Positions 1 through 8,058 of a stretch of DNA of 64,000 nucleotides are shown here, piece by piece (the stretch's first letter is position 1; each line of letters starts with the position of its first letter). Source of the stretch: Hahnella aquatica (GTDB lineage: Bacteria > Pseudomonadota > Gammaproteobacteria > Burkholderiales > Burkholderiaceae_A); NCBI GenBank assembly GCA_965194505.1, contig OZ239144.1, forward strand, positions 682,001-746,000, given 5' to 3'. The position numbers and the translations under genes were made by a program. The notes under the pieces are model-generated. The model was given only the letters and a program-made list of their open reading frames with translations, was not told the origin of the DNA and did not search any database.

Positions 1-387
1 CAGGCCGCAGGCACAAGCAACTCGGATTGGGTGTCTTGTGCCCAGTTTCATTCCCTCCTGGCGTTTATCCAGACTGGGACCATGGGCACCAATGGCACCC
101 TGGCAGCCAAGCTACAACAGGCAACCGATGCCAGCGGCACTGGAGCCAAGGATGTAGCTGGAAAGGCCATCACGACGCTCGAGCAGGCTAACAACGGCTC
201 CAACCGTCAAGTCCTGATCAACGTCCGTGGTGAAGAGCTCGATACGGTCAATGGTTATGGCTTTGTTCGCCTGGCGATCACAACCGCCACGGCAGCAAGC
301 CAAGTGGCCGCGCAGATCATTGGCGTGGACCCACGTAACTTACCAGCCAATGTCTCAAACATCGCCTCGGTAGCTCAGGTGGTCTAA
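1..387 (+). CDS. Phage structural protein between capsid and connector genes, 5' end outside window
   Basis: The reading frame is open from base 1, so the gene starts upstream of the window; a GTG at 31 is only the first possible start inside it. The visible part is about 128 residues, rich in Ala, Thr and Asn, with no membrane segment or catalytic motif. It lies 11 bases before the connector gene of a lambda/HK97-like late operon, which is where many siphophages carry a small protein between the major capsid gene and the first head-tail connector. That position suggests a head or connector accessory protein; the family itself I do not recognise. Confidence 0.6.
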   Translation, partial: QAAGTSNSDWVSCAQFHSLLAFIQTGTMGTNGTLAAKLQQATDASGTGAKDVAGKAITTLEQANNGSNRQVLINVRGEELDTVNGYGFVRLAITTATAASQVAAQIIGVDPRNLPANVSNIASVAQVV

Positions 388-398
388 GGGCGGTTGGC

Positions 399-974
399 GT
401 GTCACTCAGTCTTATCACCCCACCCACGGTGGAGCCTGTCTCGCTTGCCGAGGCAAAGCTTCATCTTCGGGTGGACTTTGACGATGACGATGCCTTGATT
501 GAGTCTTTGATCTCGGCCGCACGGGTTGCAGCCGAGACATTGACTGGCCGCCAGATTTGCACAGCCCGGTGGATGCGCACACTCGATGGGTTTCCCCGCT
601 CGTCGCTGCACCTGCATCGCTGCCCGGTGCAGTCTGTCGTAGAGATTAGCTACCAAGACCAGTTGGGGCAGTGGCAAACGGTTGACCCTTCCATTTACGT
701 CTCGGACCTTACTTCGGAGCCTGCCCGAATCACGCCAGGATTTGGCAATACATGGCCAATTACGCTGTCGCAAATCGGCGTGGTTAGGGTTGTCTTTGAT
801 GCGGGGTACGGCACACCAAGCGATGTGCCTGAGGGGTTAAAGAGTTGGATCAAGCTGCGCATCGGTAGTCTGTATGCACATCGAGAGGAAATGTCGATTC
901 TAAGCAAAGGGCGAATTGACCCTCTGCCATTTGTCGACGGACTTCTTGATCCCTATCGAGTGGCTTTGGTATGA
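399..974 (+). CDS. Head-tail connector protein, phiE125 gp8 / gp6-like family
   Basis: This 191-residue protein starts at GTG. The N-terminus (ITPPTVEPVSLAEAKLHLRV) followed by an acidic stretch and a helical 'LIESLISAARVAAETLTGR' segment is typical of the phiE125 gp8 / HK97 gp6-like connector family. These proteins form the dodecameric ring between portal and tail. The C-terminal half has the usual 'GYGTPSDVPEGLKSWIKLRIG' type segment seen in the family. It overlaps the next gene by four bases (ATGA at 971), so the two are translationally coupled. The length fits the family. The assignment rests on sequence pattern and on its place before the head-closure gene. Confidence 0.85.
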   Translation: MSLSLITPPTVEPVSLAEAKLHLRVDFDDDDALIESLISAARVAAETLTGRQICTARWMRTLDGFPRSSLHLHRCPVQSVVEISYQDQLGQWQTVDPSIYVSDLTSEPARITPGFGNTWPITLSQIGVVRVVFDAGYGTPSDVPEGLKSWIKLRIGSLYAHREEMSILSKGRIDPLPFVDGLLDPYRVALV

Positions 975-1327
975 GCGCGCTATCGGCAGGCACGCTGGAT
1001 AAGCGCGTCCGGTTTCAAAGACCATTTATGGTTAAAGACAGTCTTGGCGCACCGCGCAGAGAATGGGTAGACGCGGTAACCGTCTGGGCAAATATAGATC
1101 CCTTAAGCGCGCGTGACTTGATCTCTGCTCAAAGGATCTCAAATGAGATCTCACACATCATCACGGTGCGATTTCAGTCAGCGTTTTCCAACGCCGCACT
1201 GGTCTCTGAGTACCGGGCCCTCTACAAGAACCGGGTTTTCAGGATCTTTGGCGCAATCAACGAAGGCGAGCAAGGTGTGTTGGTGACACTTTGGGCTGCA
1301 GAGGGGCTCGATGATGGCCAAACGTGA
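971..1327 (+). CDS. Phage head-tail adaptor (head-closure) protein
   Basis: A 118-residue protein of the phage head-tail joining family (SPP1 gp16 / PF05521 type). It begins with the characteristic 'GTLDKRVRFQRP' strand, then 'W..AVTVWANIDPLSARDL', and later 'YKNRVFRIFGA', the usual small beta-barrel layout. In the virion this protein sits below the connector ring and closes the filled head before tail joining. It starts inside the previous stop codon (ATGA) and runs 17 bases into the next gene, so all three are tightly coupled. The short length is normal for the family. Confidence 0.88.
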   Translation: MSALSAGTLDKRVRFQRPFMVKDSLGAPRREWVDAVTVWANIDPLSARDLISAQRISNEISHIITVRFQSAFSNAALVSEYRALYKNRVFRIFGAINEGEQGVLVTLWAAEGLDDGQT

Positions 1328-1799
1328 GCGCTTTGAGGTCAAGGGTGCTGCGGAGTTGGTTAAAGCCCTAGAGGCCCTACCGGATCGGGTCGCTCGAAAT
1401 GGACTCAGGGCGTCTGTTTATGCAGGGGCTAAGGTTGTGAGGGATGAGGCAAAGCGCCGTGCTCCTATTGCAAAGCAGTCGATGCCCAACCAGCCAGCGC
1501 CCGGGACCCTGCGTCGCTCCGTGATCATGAAGCACATCCGGGAGCTTTCAAGCCTCACGCGGCAGACCTTTTTCGTGACTGTTCGGCATGGCAAGAAATT
1601 CCGCAATCAGGGAAAGAAGAAGAACTTATCGCAAGACGCCTGGTACTGGCGCTTCATCGAGTTTGGTACACGCAAGATGGCGGCTCGTCCGTTTCTTCGA
1701 CCAGCACTAGAGGCTAAGCGCTATGAGGCGGCCGATGCAATTAAGACTCGGCTTGCCCAGCGCATTGAGCTTGAGGCCAAGAAACTCAAAGGGCTTTAA
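1311..1799 (+). CDS. HK97 gp10-like tail completion protein
   Basis: This 162-residue protein is basic and resembles the HK97 gp10 family of tail-completion or neck proteins: an N-terminal 'FEVKGAAELVKALEALPDRVA' helix, 'AGAKVVRDEAKRRAP', then a 'WYWRFIEFGTRKMAARPFLR' segment, which is the family hallmark. Two adjacent ATG codons (1311 and 1314) are possible starts. It overlaps the head-closure gene by 17 bases and its stop shares one base with the next start (TAATG). Family members act at the head-tail interface during tail completion. Confidence 0.88.
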   Translation: MMAKRERFEVKGAAELVKALEALPDRVARNGLRASVYAGAKVVRDEAKRRAPIAKQSMPNQPAPGTLRRSVIMKHIRELSSLTRQTFFVTVRHGKKFRNQGKKKNLSQDAWYWRFIEFGTRKMAARPFLRPALEAKRYEAADAIKTRLAQRIELEAKKLKGL

Positions 1800-2134
1800 T
1801 GCAGGACTTTTACGATGCGATCAAGCACCTCGCGGACGGTCAGGTCTACGCCCTGATTGCACCAGGTGAATCAACCTATCCCTTTATCGTCTACACCCCC
1901 GTATCGGGCGAACAGATTCTTGGGATTAACGGTCTGCACGGTCTGGAGCGCATACGCGTGCAGGTTGATTGCTACGCGAAAACCTATGCCGAGGCACTAG
2001 GGCTTCAGGACGAAGTCTTGTTGGCCGTCCTCGCAGCCAAGAACACCGTTTCCGATGTTCGGATGGTGCTCACAGATTTTGAAAGCGAGACACGAAGTTA
2101 TCGCGTCTCGGTGGACTACACCTACCACCGATAG
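1799..2134 (+). CDS. Tail terminator-like protein, DUF3168 / gp17 family
   Basis: A 111-residue protein matching the DUF3168 (SPP1 gp17-like) family by its 'PFIVYTPVSGEQILGINGLHGLERIRVQVDCYA' type core (read here in parts) and by its place between gp10 and the tail tube gene. These proteins cap the growing tail tube and mediate joining to the head. The start overlaps the previous stop by one base. Nothing unusual is visible; a 47-base gap with a ribosome-binding sequence separates it from the tail tube gene. Confidence 0.82.
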   Translation: MQDFYDAIKHLADGQVYALIAPGESTYPFIVYTPVSGEQILGINGLHGLERIRVQVDCYAKTYAEALGLQDEVLLAVLAAKNTVSDVRMVLTDFESETRSYRVSVDYTYHR

Positions 2135-2181
2135 GTGCACAACCCCAGCAACGCCTGGGATCAATCTTAGGAGATACCACG

Positions 2182-2595
2182 ATGCCTAGTTCTGCGGTCC
2201 CTTCGCAGGGAATCACTATTGCCCGTTTTGGAACCACCGCGTTCGAGACGATCCCCAATGTTGTGTCATTTCAAGGTCCCGGTGGTCAAGCCTCGGTTAT
2301 TGATGTGACAAACCTTGCCTCTACCGCGAAAGAAAAGCGTGTCGGGCTTCGCGATGAGGGCCAGTTATCCCTCTCGGTACATTTCAACCCAGACGATCCG
2401 GTACATATCGCCATGCGTGCAGACCGTGCTGCAAATACTCGTCGGCAATACAAGATCACCTTTACCGACTCGACACCTCCTGCAACCTGGACCTTTTACG
2501 GCTATGTGACGCAATTTAGCGTTCAGGGTGGAGTGGATGCGGTCGTTGAAGCTTCGGTGACGATTGAAATCGATGGCAGCATCACGGAGGAGTAA
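2182..2595 (+). CDS. Major tail tube protein
   Basis: A 137-residue protein in the position of lambda gpV. It has the pattern of lambda-type tail tube proteins: an N-terminal strand with 'GITIARFGTTAFETIPNV', a 'VIDVTNLAS' motif, 'DPVHIAMRADRAANTRRQYK', 'WTFYGYVTQFSVQGGVDAVV' and the closing 'ASVTIEIDGSI', all typical of stacked-ring tube subunits. The ribosome-binding site AGGAGAT lies about eight bases before the ATG, fitting a highly expressed structural gene. The assignment comes from motif pattern and order. Confidence 0.85.
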   Translation: MPSSAVPSQGITIARFGTTAFETIPNVVSFQGPGGQASVIDVTNLASTAKEKRVGLRDEGQLSLSVHFNPDDPVHIAMRADRAANTRRQYKITFTDSTPPATWTFYGYVTQFSVQGGVDAVVEASVTIEIDGSITEE

Positions 2596-2599
2596 GCCC

Positions 2600-2944
2600 A
2601 TGGTTATTTTGACTAAAGATGCAATCCTCGCGGCTGATGATCTCCCCAAAGAGCGGGTCAATGTTCCTGAGTGGGGCGGCGATGTCTATGTCCGAACCAT
2701 GACAGGGACCGACCGTGATGCATTTGAGGCAAGCCTCATTGGCAAGGATGGGCGATTAGAGAACGTTCGCGCCCGCCTGGTGTCGCTCACCATTTGCTCG
2801 GAGTCCGGGGATCGTTTGTTCACGGATGATGAGATCTCGGCGCTTGGCAGTAAGAGCGCCAAAGCGCTCGATCGACTGTTTGCGGTGTCCCAGCGACTCA
2901 ACGGCATTGGCGCTGAGCAGGTAGAAGCCGCAAAAAAGACCTAA
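2600..2944 (+). CDS. Tail assembly chaperone G (short product)
   Basis: Start ATG at 2600 follows GGAGGAG by seven bases. The 114-residue product corresponds to lambda gpG: a small soluble protein that coats the tape measure during tail assembly. Its last codons GCA AAA AAG ACC TAA contain the heptamer A AAA AAG (2932-2938), a well-known -1 slip site, four bases before the stop. Downstream of the slip the -1 frame stays open through 3273. The gene therefore very likely gives two products, G by normal termination and G-T by frameshifting, as in lambda. Confidence 0.87.
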   Translation: MVILTKDAILAADDLPKERVNVPEWGGDVYVRTMTGTDRDAFEASLIGKDGRLENVRARLVSLTICSESGDRLFTDDEISALGSKSAKALDRLFAVSQRLNGIGAEQVEAAKKT

Positions 2945-3273
2945 CGGCCAACCCCTCCCGACGATTTGTCTTTCGGCTTGCCTTGTCTTTAGGCATGACG
3001 GTGCGAGAGCTACTCGCAAAGCTTGGCTCTGATGAACTCTCGGAGTGGATGGCCTTTTATCAACTCGAGCCCTTTGGTGACTTTCGAGCCGATTACCGCA
3101 GTGCTTTGATGACTTCGACCTTTGCCAATGCCCATCGACAAAAAGACAGCCCCCCATTTAGGCCAGAGGACTTTATGCCCTTTATCGAAAGACAGCCCAG
3201 CATGTCGGACGCAAAGTCCAATGCCATGCGTCTGAAGGCAATGTTTTCGCATTTGGTGAAGAAAAATGGCTGA
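2600..3273 (+). CDS. Tail assembly chaperone G-T, made by programmed -1 frameshift
   Basis: Reading G to the slippery A AAA AAG (2932-2938) and then continuing in the -1 frame from GAC at 2938 gives an uninterrupted fusion of about 224 residues ending at 3273. The join reads '...VEAAKK' then 'DLTANPSRRFVFRLALSLG'. The T part has the conserved 'GMTVRELLAKLGSDELSEW' and 'QLEPFGDFRADYRSALMTS' segments of phage tail chaperone T-domains. A separate start for T is unlikely: the first candidates (TTG 2983, ATG 2995) lie after the conserved 'NPSRRFVFRLAL' stretch, and I see no good ribosome-binding site. In lambda the ratio of G to G-T is fixed by this slip and is needed for tail assembly. Confidence 0.85.
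2932..2938 (+). promoter_or_regulatory. Programmed -1 ribosomal frameshift site, A AAA AAG
   Basis: The heptamer follows the X XXY YYZ rule in the zero frame (GCA AAA AAG). It is the same type of slippery sequence used by E. coli dnaX. The zero-frame stop follows at 2942-2944 and the -1 frame stays open into the T domain. No strong downstream pseudoknot is obvious by eye. Confidence 0.85.
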
Positions 3274-5719
3274 TATTGGCTCGCTCGTCGTAAAGCTTGC
3301 CGCCGAAACGGCAGAGTTTCATGCGGATCTGGGCAAGAGTGCCCGCATGGTGGAAAAGCGCACCAATGAGATCAAGTCATCCTTGGCACAGGTTGCTTCT
3401 GTCGCCAAGACGGCATTTGCTGTGGCAATCGGCGTGACCAGCGTTGCAGCGCTTCGGGACTTCGTCAATCAAACTCTGGAGGCAGCCTCAGCGCTGCAAG
3501 GACTTTCCGAGCAGACAGGCGCAAGCGTAGAGGCGCTCTCGGGCTTTGCGCCTGTTGCAACCATCTCTGGCACGTCCATGGAAAACGTCGGCGCCAGTCT
3601 GTCTCGACTTTCAAAGGGCCTTGCGGGAATTGATGAAGAAACCGCAGGTGCCTCGAAAGCACTGCGCTTTTTGGGCATTAGTGCCAAGGACAGTAGCGGC
3701 AATCTGCGTGACCCAGCCGAGGTCATGAATGACATTGCACTTAAGCTCGCGGGTTTCCAGGATGGCGCCGGAAAGACAGCAATTGCGATGGAACTCTTTG
3801 GGAAGTCTGGCGCATCGCTGCTGCCGTTTCTGAAGGACTTGGCCGAGAATCAGGATCTCAATATCCGCCTCACAGCGGATCAGGTCGAGCAGGCTGATCG
3901 TGCGGGTAAGGCGCTCGCGCGTCTGAAGGCCGAAAGTGGTTTTATCGCCCAGACGCTTGTCACCGCGTCGGTCCCGGCCATGTCTGCGCTTGGTCAGGAG
4001 CTAAGCCGGGTGTTCTTTGGAAGCCAAGACGCCGTAAAAGGCATCATTCGGCTGCGTGAAAACGGCACCTTGACGAATTGGGCAGAGACCACCGCGTACG
4101 CACTGGCGGTTGTCATTGATGCCCTGCGAGGTATCGGGCAGACCATCAAGTCTGTCATCGGTAGCTTTCAGGCGGTATGGGCGGACATTGAACTCGCAGG
4201 TACTTTTCTTGCGGGTGGAAAGGGCATCAACCCCTTCTCGGAAGAAAACCGGGCGCGTCTGCAGGCAGCCTTAGAGAAACGAAACCAAATCGTCTCTCAG
4301 GCCAATAAGAACTACGTCGAGCTCTGGGAGATGCCGCTGCTTGCCGATGCAGTGACCGAGCGATTTAAAGAGATTCGAAGCGGTGCCGATGCAGCCAATG
4401 CGGCAGCAGAGGCATTGAGTAACCCTCGCAAGGCTCTGAATTACAACACCGCGAGCGCTTCACAGTCGGCCAATGCAATCTCCACTATGGAGATGCAACT
4501 GCGCGCTCTGCAGCGACTGGTCGACGAAGAGTCCGCTCTCTTTAGAGACCGTCAAAAGGTAACGGATCTACAAGAGGGCGCTGGGTATCTCAGCTTTAAA
4601 CAAGCCACCGAACTACGGGTCTCTGCGCAGCAAGAGTATCTCGACCGAGTGCGCACCTTGTATGCGGACCAAGAGGCGATTGTTCGTAAAAGCTTGGCCG
4701 TTGATGCGCAGACTGCGCAGGATCGAATGAAGCTTGAAGAAAAGCTTGTTGAGATCGTCTCAAAACGTGAAAAAATCGAACGTGAAGCCCAGCAGTCTGC
4801 ACTTGAGAGATCGATTCGCCAGCCCGTCGAAACACTCAAGGACTTGCAAGAGCAGGCGCAGCGCGGTCAGCTAGAACTCAGTGCCATTGAAGAGCAAATA
4901 CGGACGCAAAGAGACGCGCGCGCAATCTCCGAGGTCGAGTCTCTGAACCGACTTGCTGAGGCTAGGCAGCAAAGTGCTGCCCAGCTTGCACAACTTGCCG
5001 CTCAGGCCAAAGAGGTGGCTCAAGCAGCGCCAGGCAATGAGCGCCTTGCCGATGCATTCCTGAGAATTGAAGAGGCAGCGAGACGGGCAGCCGATGGCGC
5101 AGCCTCCCTGCGACAGCGGGCCTTTGAGCTTGCCGATCCAAGTGCGGGTGTCGTCAAGGCTCTTCAAGACGTGGCCGACGAGGCACAACAAGTGGGTAAG
5201 CAAATGGAAAGTGCCACCCGCAAAGCCTTTAACGGCATGACGGACGCGCTCACAGACTTTGTGATGACGGGAAAACTCAACTTTAGAAGTCTTGCGCTAT
5301 CGATTATTCAAGACCTCATCCGTATTCAGATTCAAAGCGCAATTACAGGCCCCTTGGCCAAAGCGATTGGCTCGATGTTTCCCTTCGCCTCGGGTGGTGT
5401 CATGACCGCTTCAGGCCCCATGCCGCTTAAGGCCTATGCCAGTGGTGGAATTGCCAACTCTCCCCAGATTGCTCTTTTTGGAGAGGGGTCAAAGCCTGAG
5501 GCCTTCGTACCGTTGCCCGACGGGAGATCCATCCCGGTCACGATGATGGGTAGCGCCCAAGGTTCTACCAGTGTGGTCGTTAATGTCAATGTCGAGTCAG
5601 GCCAGTCCTCGGTCATCGGTGAGCAAGAAGGCGCGGGTCTTGGGCGGCTAATTGCCTCGGCGGTGCAGTCCGAACTCATTAAGCAAAAACGCAACGGCGG
5701 CCTTTTGGCGGGTGCATAA
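3266..5719 (+). CDS. Tail tape measure protein
   Basis: The 817-residue protein is the lambda gpH equivalent: the ruler that sets tail length and is ejected ahead of DNA. It starts eight bases inside the T reading frame. The N-terminus 'MADIGSLVVKLAAETAEFHA' is a usual tape-measure opening. Residues about 45-65 are hydrophobic, a middle region (about 400-640) is Glu/Gln/Ala/Arg-rich and predicted coiled coil, and the C-terminal part (about 655-700) carries the 'FRSLALSIIQDLIRIQIQ' segment of lambda-family tape measures followed by Gly-rich 'FASGGV' and 'YASGGIANSPQIALFGEG' motifs. The length predicts a tail of roughly lambda size. Confidence 0.92.
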   Translation: MADIGSLVVKLAAETAEFHADLGKSARMVEKRTNEIKSSLAQVASVAKTAFAVAIGVTSVAALRDFVNQTLEAASALQGLSEQTGASVEALSGFAPVATISGTSMENVGASLSRLSKGLAGIDEETAGASKALRFLGISAKDSSGNLRDPAEVMNDIALKLAGFQDGAGKTAIAMELFGKSGASLLPFLKDLAENQDLNIRLTADQVEQADRAGKALARLKAESGFIAQTLVTASVPAMSALGQELSRVFFGSQDAVKGIIRLRENGTLTNWAETTAYALAVVIDALRGIGQTIKSVIGSFQAVWADIELAGTFLAGGKGINPFSEENRARLQAALEKRNQIVSQANKNYVELWEMPLLADAVTERFKEIRSGADAANAAAEALSNPRKALNYNTASASQSANAISTMEMQLRALQRLVDEESALFRDRQKVTDLQEGAGYLSFKQATELRVSAQQEYLDRVRTLYADQEAIVRKSLAVDAQTAQDRMKLEEKLVEIVSKREKIEREAQQSALERSIRQPVETLKDLQEQAQRGQLELSAIEEQIRTQRDARAISEVESLNRLAEARQQSAAQLAQLAAQAKEVAQAAPGNERLADAFLRIEEAARRAADGAASLRQRAFELADPSAGVVKALQDVADEAQQVGKQMESATRKAFNGMTDALTDFVMTGKLNFRSLALSIIQDLIRIQIQSAITGPLAKAIGSMFPFASGGVMTASGPMPLKAYASGGIANSPQIALFGEGSKPEAFVPLPDGRSIPVTMMGSAQGSTSVVVNVNVESGQSSVIGEQEGAGLGRLIASAVQSELIKQKRNGGLLAGA

Positions 5720-5722
5720 AAA

Positions 5723-6061
5723 ATGGCCACATTTAACTTTGCACCTACGCTTGGCGCGGCCGTGGATTACCGGCCCAATGTGCGCTCGGTGCGCTTTGGG
5801 GATGGGTATGAGCAGCGACTGGCCTTCGGGATCAATACCCGAGCAGAAGTCTGGAGGCTTGAGTTTCGTGGCTGCACCACAGCTACGGCCACGCAGATCG
5901 ATGACTTTTTAAAGGCGCGAAACGCATCGCAAGCCTTTGATTGGACTTCGCCAGGCGGCACATCGGGCAAGTTCATCTGCCGCAGCTGGTCCAGAAGCTT
6001 TGATGAGCCCAACGTAGAAACTATTCGGGCTCAGTTTGAGCAAGTCTTTGATCAAGGCTAA
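5723..6061 (+). CDS. Minor tail protein M
   Basis: A 112-residue member of the phage minor tail protein M family. Visible hallmarks are 'RSVRFGDGYEQRLAFGIN', 'WRLEFRGC', 'IDDFLKARNASQAFDWTSP' and the closing 'FEQVFDQG'. In lambda, gpM caps or helps initiate the tail tip together with gpL. The gene follows the tape measure after three bases and is followed by the L gene after two, so it is part of the same tightly packed late operon. Confidence 0.9.
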   Translation: MATFNFAPTLGAAVDYRPNVRSVRFGDGYEQRLAFGINTRAEVWRLEFRGCTTATATQIDDFLKARNASQAFDWTSPGGTSGKFICRSWSRSFDEPNVETIRAQFEQVFDQG

Positions 6062-6063
6062 CG

Positions 6064-6765
6064 ATGACGAGCGCTATCTCCACGGAAATACAGTCTCTCT
6101 CGCCAAGCGCAGTCATTGAGCTCTTCGTGCTTGATTCGAGTGCGAGTGGCGGCGATGTGTTTCGGTTTCATGCAGGGACCAACGCGCTTCGGGGAAAGCT
6201 GGTCTGGCAAAACAAAGACTACCTGCCGTTTCCCGTCCAGGTGAGCGGATTTGAATTCTCCGGGACCGGGCAACTGCCCCGACCAAAGATCGTCGTGGCC
6301 AATCTCACAGGCGTGATGACCACGTTGTTAATTGAGCTCGATGACCTTTTGGGCGCAAAGCTGATTCGAAAGCGCACCCTTGCAAAGTTTTTAGATGGGG
6401 CAAACTTTCCATCTGGCTCAAACCCAAACGCTGATCCGTTGGCGGAGTTTGCAGACGATATCTTCTATGTGGACCGCAAGGTCAGCGAGAACCGAGACAT
6501 CGTTGAGTTTGAGCTCGCATCGTCCTTTGATTTGCAAGGCGTGAAGCTTCCAAGGCGTCAGATTATCCAAAACATCTGCCCCTGGAAGTATCGGGGCGCG
6601 GAGTGCGGCTACACCGGCTCGGGCTTTTTTGATGCCAATGACATCCCGGTGGGGTCGGTCTCGCAGGATGTCTGCGGCAAGCGGCTTTCATCGTGCAAAT
6701 TGCGATTTGGTCTAAACGCAGAGCTTCCCTTTGGGGGCTTTCCAGCAGCAGGCCTAATTCGATGA
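6064..6765 (+). CDS. Minor tail protein L
   Basis: The 233-residue product matches lambda minor tail protein L. The N-terminal beta domain reads 'SAVIELFVLDSSASGGDVFRF'-like, followed by 'GQLPRPKIVVANL', 'RKRTLAKFLDGANFP' and a Cys-containing C-terminal domain ('ICPWKYRGAECGYTG' ... 'DVCGKRLSSCKLRFG'). In lambda gpL these four cysteines bind an iron-sulfur cluster at the tail tip; all four are present here. The stop overlaps the tandem start codons of the next gene (ATGATGA). Confidence 0.92.
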   Translation: MTSAISTEIQSLSPSAVIELFVLDSSASGGDVFRFHAGTNALRGKLVWQNKDYLPFPVQVSGFEFSGTGQLPRPKIVVANLTGVMTTLLIELDDLLGAKLIRKRTLAKFLDGANFPSGSNPNADPLAEFADDIFYVDRKVSENRDIVEFELASSFDLQGVKLPRRQIIQNICPWKYRGAECGYTGSGFFDANDIPVGSVSQDVCGKRLSSCKLRFGLNAELPFGGFPAAGLIR

Positions 6766-7484
6766 TGACCACCAGCGTTCGGGAGGCAGCATTTGCCCAT
6801 GCCAGGCAGGTGTATCCAAGGGAGTCGTGCGGGTTGATTGTGGTGCGTAAGGGCAAAGCCTCGTATGTAAGCTGTAACAACCTCGCGATCGGCACCGATC
6901 AATTCGCAATTAACCCAAAAGACTATGCCAGGGCGGATCGTCGCGGAGTCATTGTGGGCGTCGTTCATAGCCATCCCAATGGCTCACCCCAACCGAGCCA
7001 AGCCGATTTGGTCGGTTGTGAGGCCAGTCAACTGCCTTGGCACATTGTGAGCTGCGCCTCAGGTGAGTGGGCAAGCTTTGAACCCACCGGCTATCGAGCG
7101 CCACTTGTTGGCCGTCAGTGGTCACATGGGGTGTTGGATTGCTATTCCATCATTCGTGATTGGTACAAGGAAGCACGCTCAATTGAACTCTTGGATTTCA
7201 CTCGCCGAGATGAGTGGTGGCATCAGGGTGAAAACCTCTACCTTGAAAACTATGAAACGGCAGGATTTGTGCCTGTCGATGACGGGCCGCTAGAGGGAGA
7301 TGTGCTCCTGATGCAAGTGGGCTCCCCTGTACCGAATCACGCAGCGATCTATCTGGGCGATGGGCTTATCTTGCATCACCTTCAAAACAGACTTTCAAGC
7401 CGCGATGTCTACGGCGGCTATTGGCACAAAAACACAACGCATATCTTGAGGTACATCGGTGAGCACAGTCCTACTTCTCGGTGA
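6762..7484 (+). CDS. Tail assembly protein K, JAMM peptidase plus NlpC/P60 domain
   Basis: I take the start as ATG at 6762 (or 6765), giving about 240 residues. The N-terminal half is a JAB/MPN metallopeptidase domain with Glu21 and the complete JAMM signature at residues 69-82 (His69, His71, Ser79, Asp82). The C-terminal half is an NlpC/P60 domain with the Cys in 'GVLDCYSIIRDWY' and the His in 'NHAAIYLG'. In lambda, gpK has this two-domain layout and acts at the tail tip, probably cutting peptidoglycan or processing tail proteins. Both active sites look intact. Confidence 0.9.
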   Translation: MMTTSVREAAFAHARQVYPRESCGLIVVRKGKASYVSCNNLAIGTDQFAINPKDYARADRRGVIVGVVHSHPNGSPQPSQADLVGCEASQLPWHIVSCASGEWASFEPTGYRAPLVGRQWSHGVLDCYSIIRDWYKEARSIELLDFTRRDEWWHQGENLYLENYETAGFVPVDDGPLEGDVLLMQVGSPVPNHAAIYLGDGLILHHLQNRLSSRDVYGGYWHKNTTHILRYIGEHSPTSR

Positions 7485-8058
7485 ACTTGGTCAGCACTTT
7501 GGTAAGCGCCATCATTTCGATGTGCGCTCGCCCGCCGAGGCCGTTCGGGCATTGGTTGCCAACTTCGCGGACTTCGAGCGTTTCATCCTCCAGAGTAAAG
7601 AGCACCATCTTGGATACCGAGTCCTGGTTGGAAAGGAAGCGATCTCTGAACGAGACCTTCACGGCCCGGTAGGAGCAAACACCATCACGATTGCCCCAGT
7701 CATTGCAGGCGCAGGTGGCAAGTTCGGCCAAATCATTCTGGGAGTGGCTTTAATTGCTGCCTCCTTCTACCTTCCAACTACGGCGCTCTTTTCTATAGGC
7801 TCCTTTGCGCCCAGTATTGCCTCTTTATCGTTCTCGATAGGTCTATCGCTGACTTTGGGCGGAGTAGCCCAGATGCTTGCCCCGCAGCCAGCAAGTAATG
7901 AGCCCTCGGAGCGGCCAGAGAACCAGCCGTCTTACACGTTTAACGGCGCGGTCAACACTACCGCCCAGGGCCAACCGGTTCCCGTGGGGTATGGTCGCGT
8001 GGTTGTGGGCTCTGCCGTGATCTCCGCTGGCATCGATGTGGATCAGGTCGCTATATGA
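7459..8058 (+). CDS. Tail assembly protein I
   Basis: The 199-residue protein begins at GTG 7459, overlapping K by 26 bases. It has the lambda tail-I layout: a ubiquitin-like N-terminal domain ('VLLLGELGQHFGKRHHFDVR', 'AVRALVANFADF'), then a Gly/Ala-rich hydrophobic segment (about residues 75-130), and the C-terminal 'YTFNGAVNTTAQGQPVPVGYG' region that recurs in tail-tip proteins. gpI is required for tail-tip assembly and is not thought to stay in the mature virion. It overlaps gene J by ATGA. Confidence 0.88.
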   Translation: MSTVLLLGELGQHFGKRHHFDVRSPAEAVRALVANFADFERFILQSKEHHLGYRVLVGKEAISERDLHGPVGANTITIAPVIAGAGGKFGQIILGVALIAASFYLPTTALFSIGSFAPSIASLSFSIGLSLTLGGVAQMLAPQPASNEPSERPENQPSYTFNGAVNTTAQGQPVPVGYGRVVVGSAVISAGIDVDQVAI

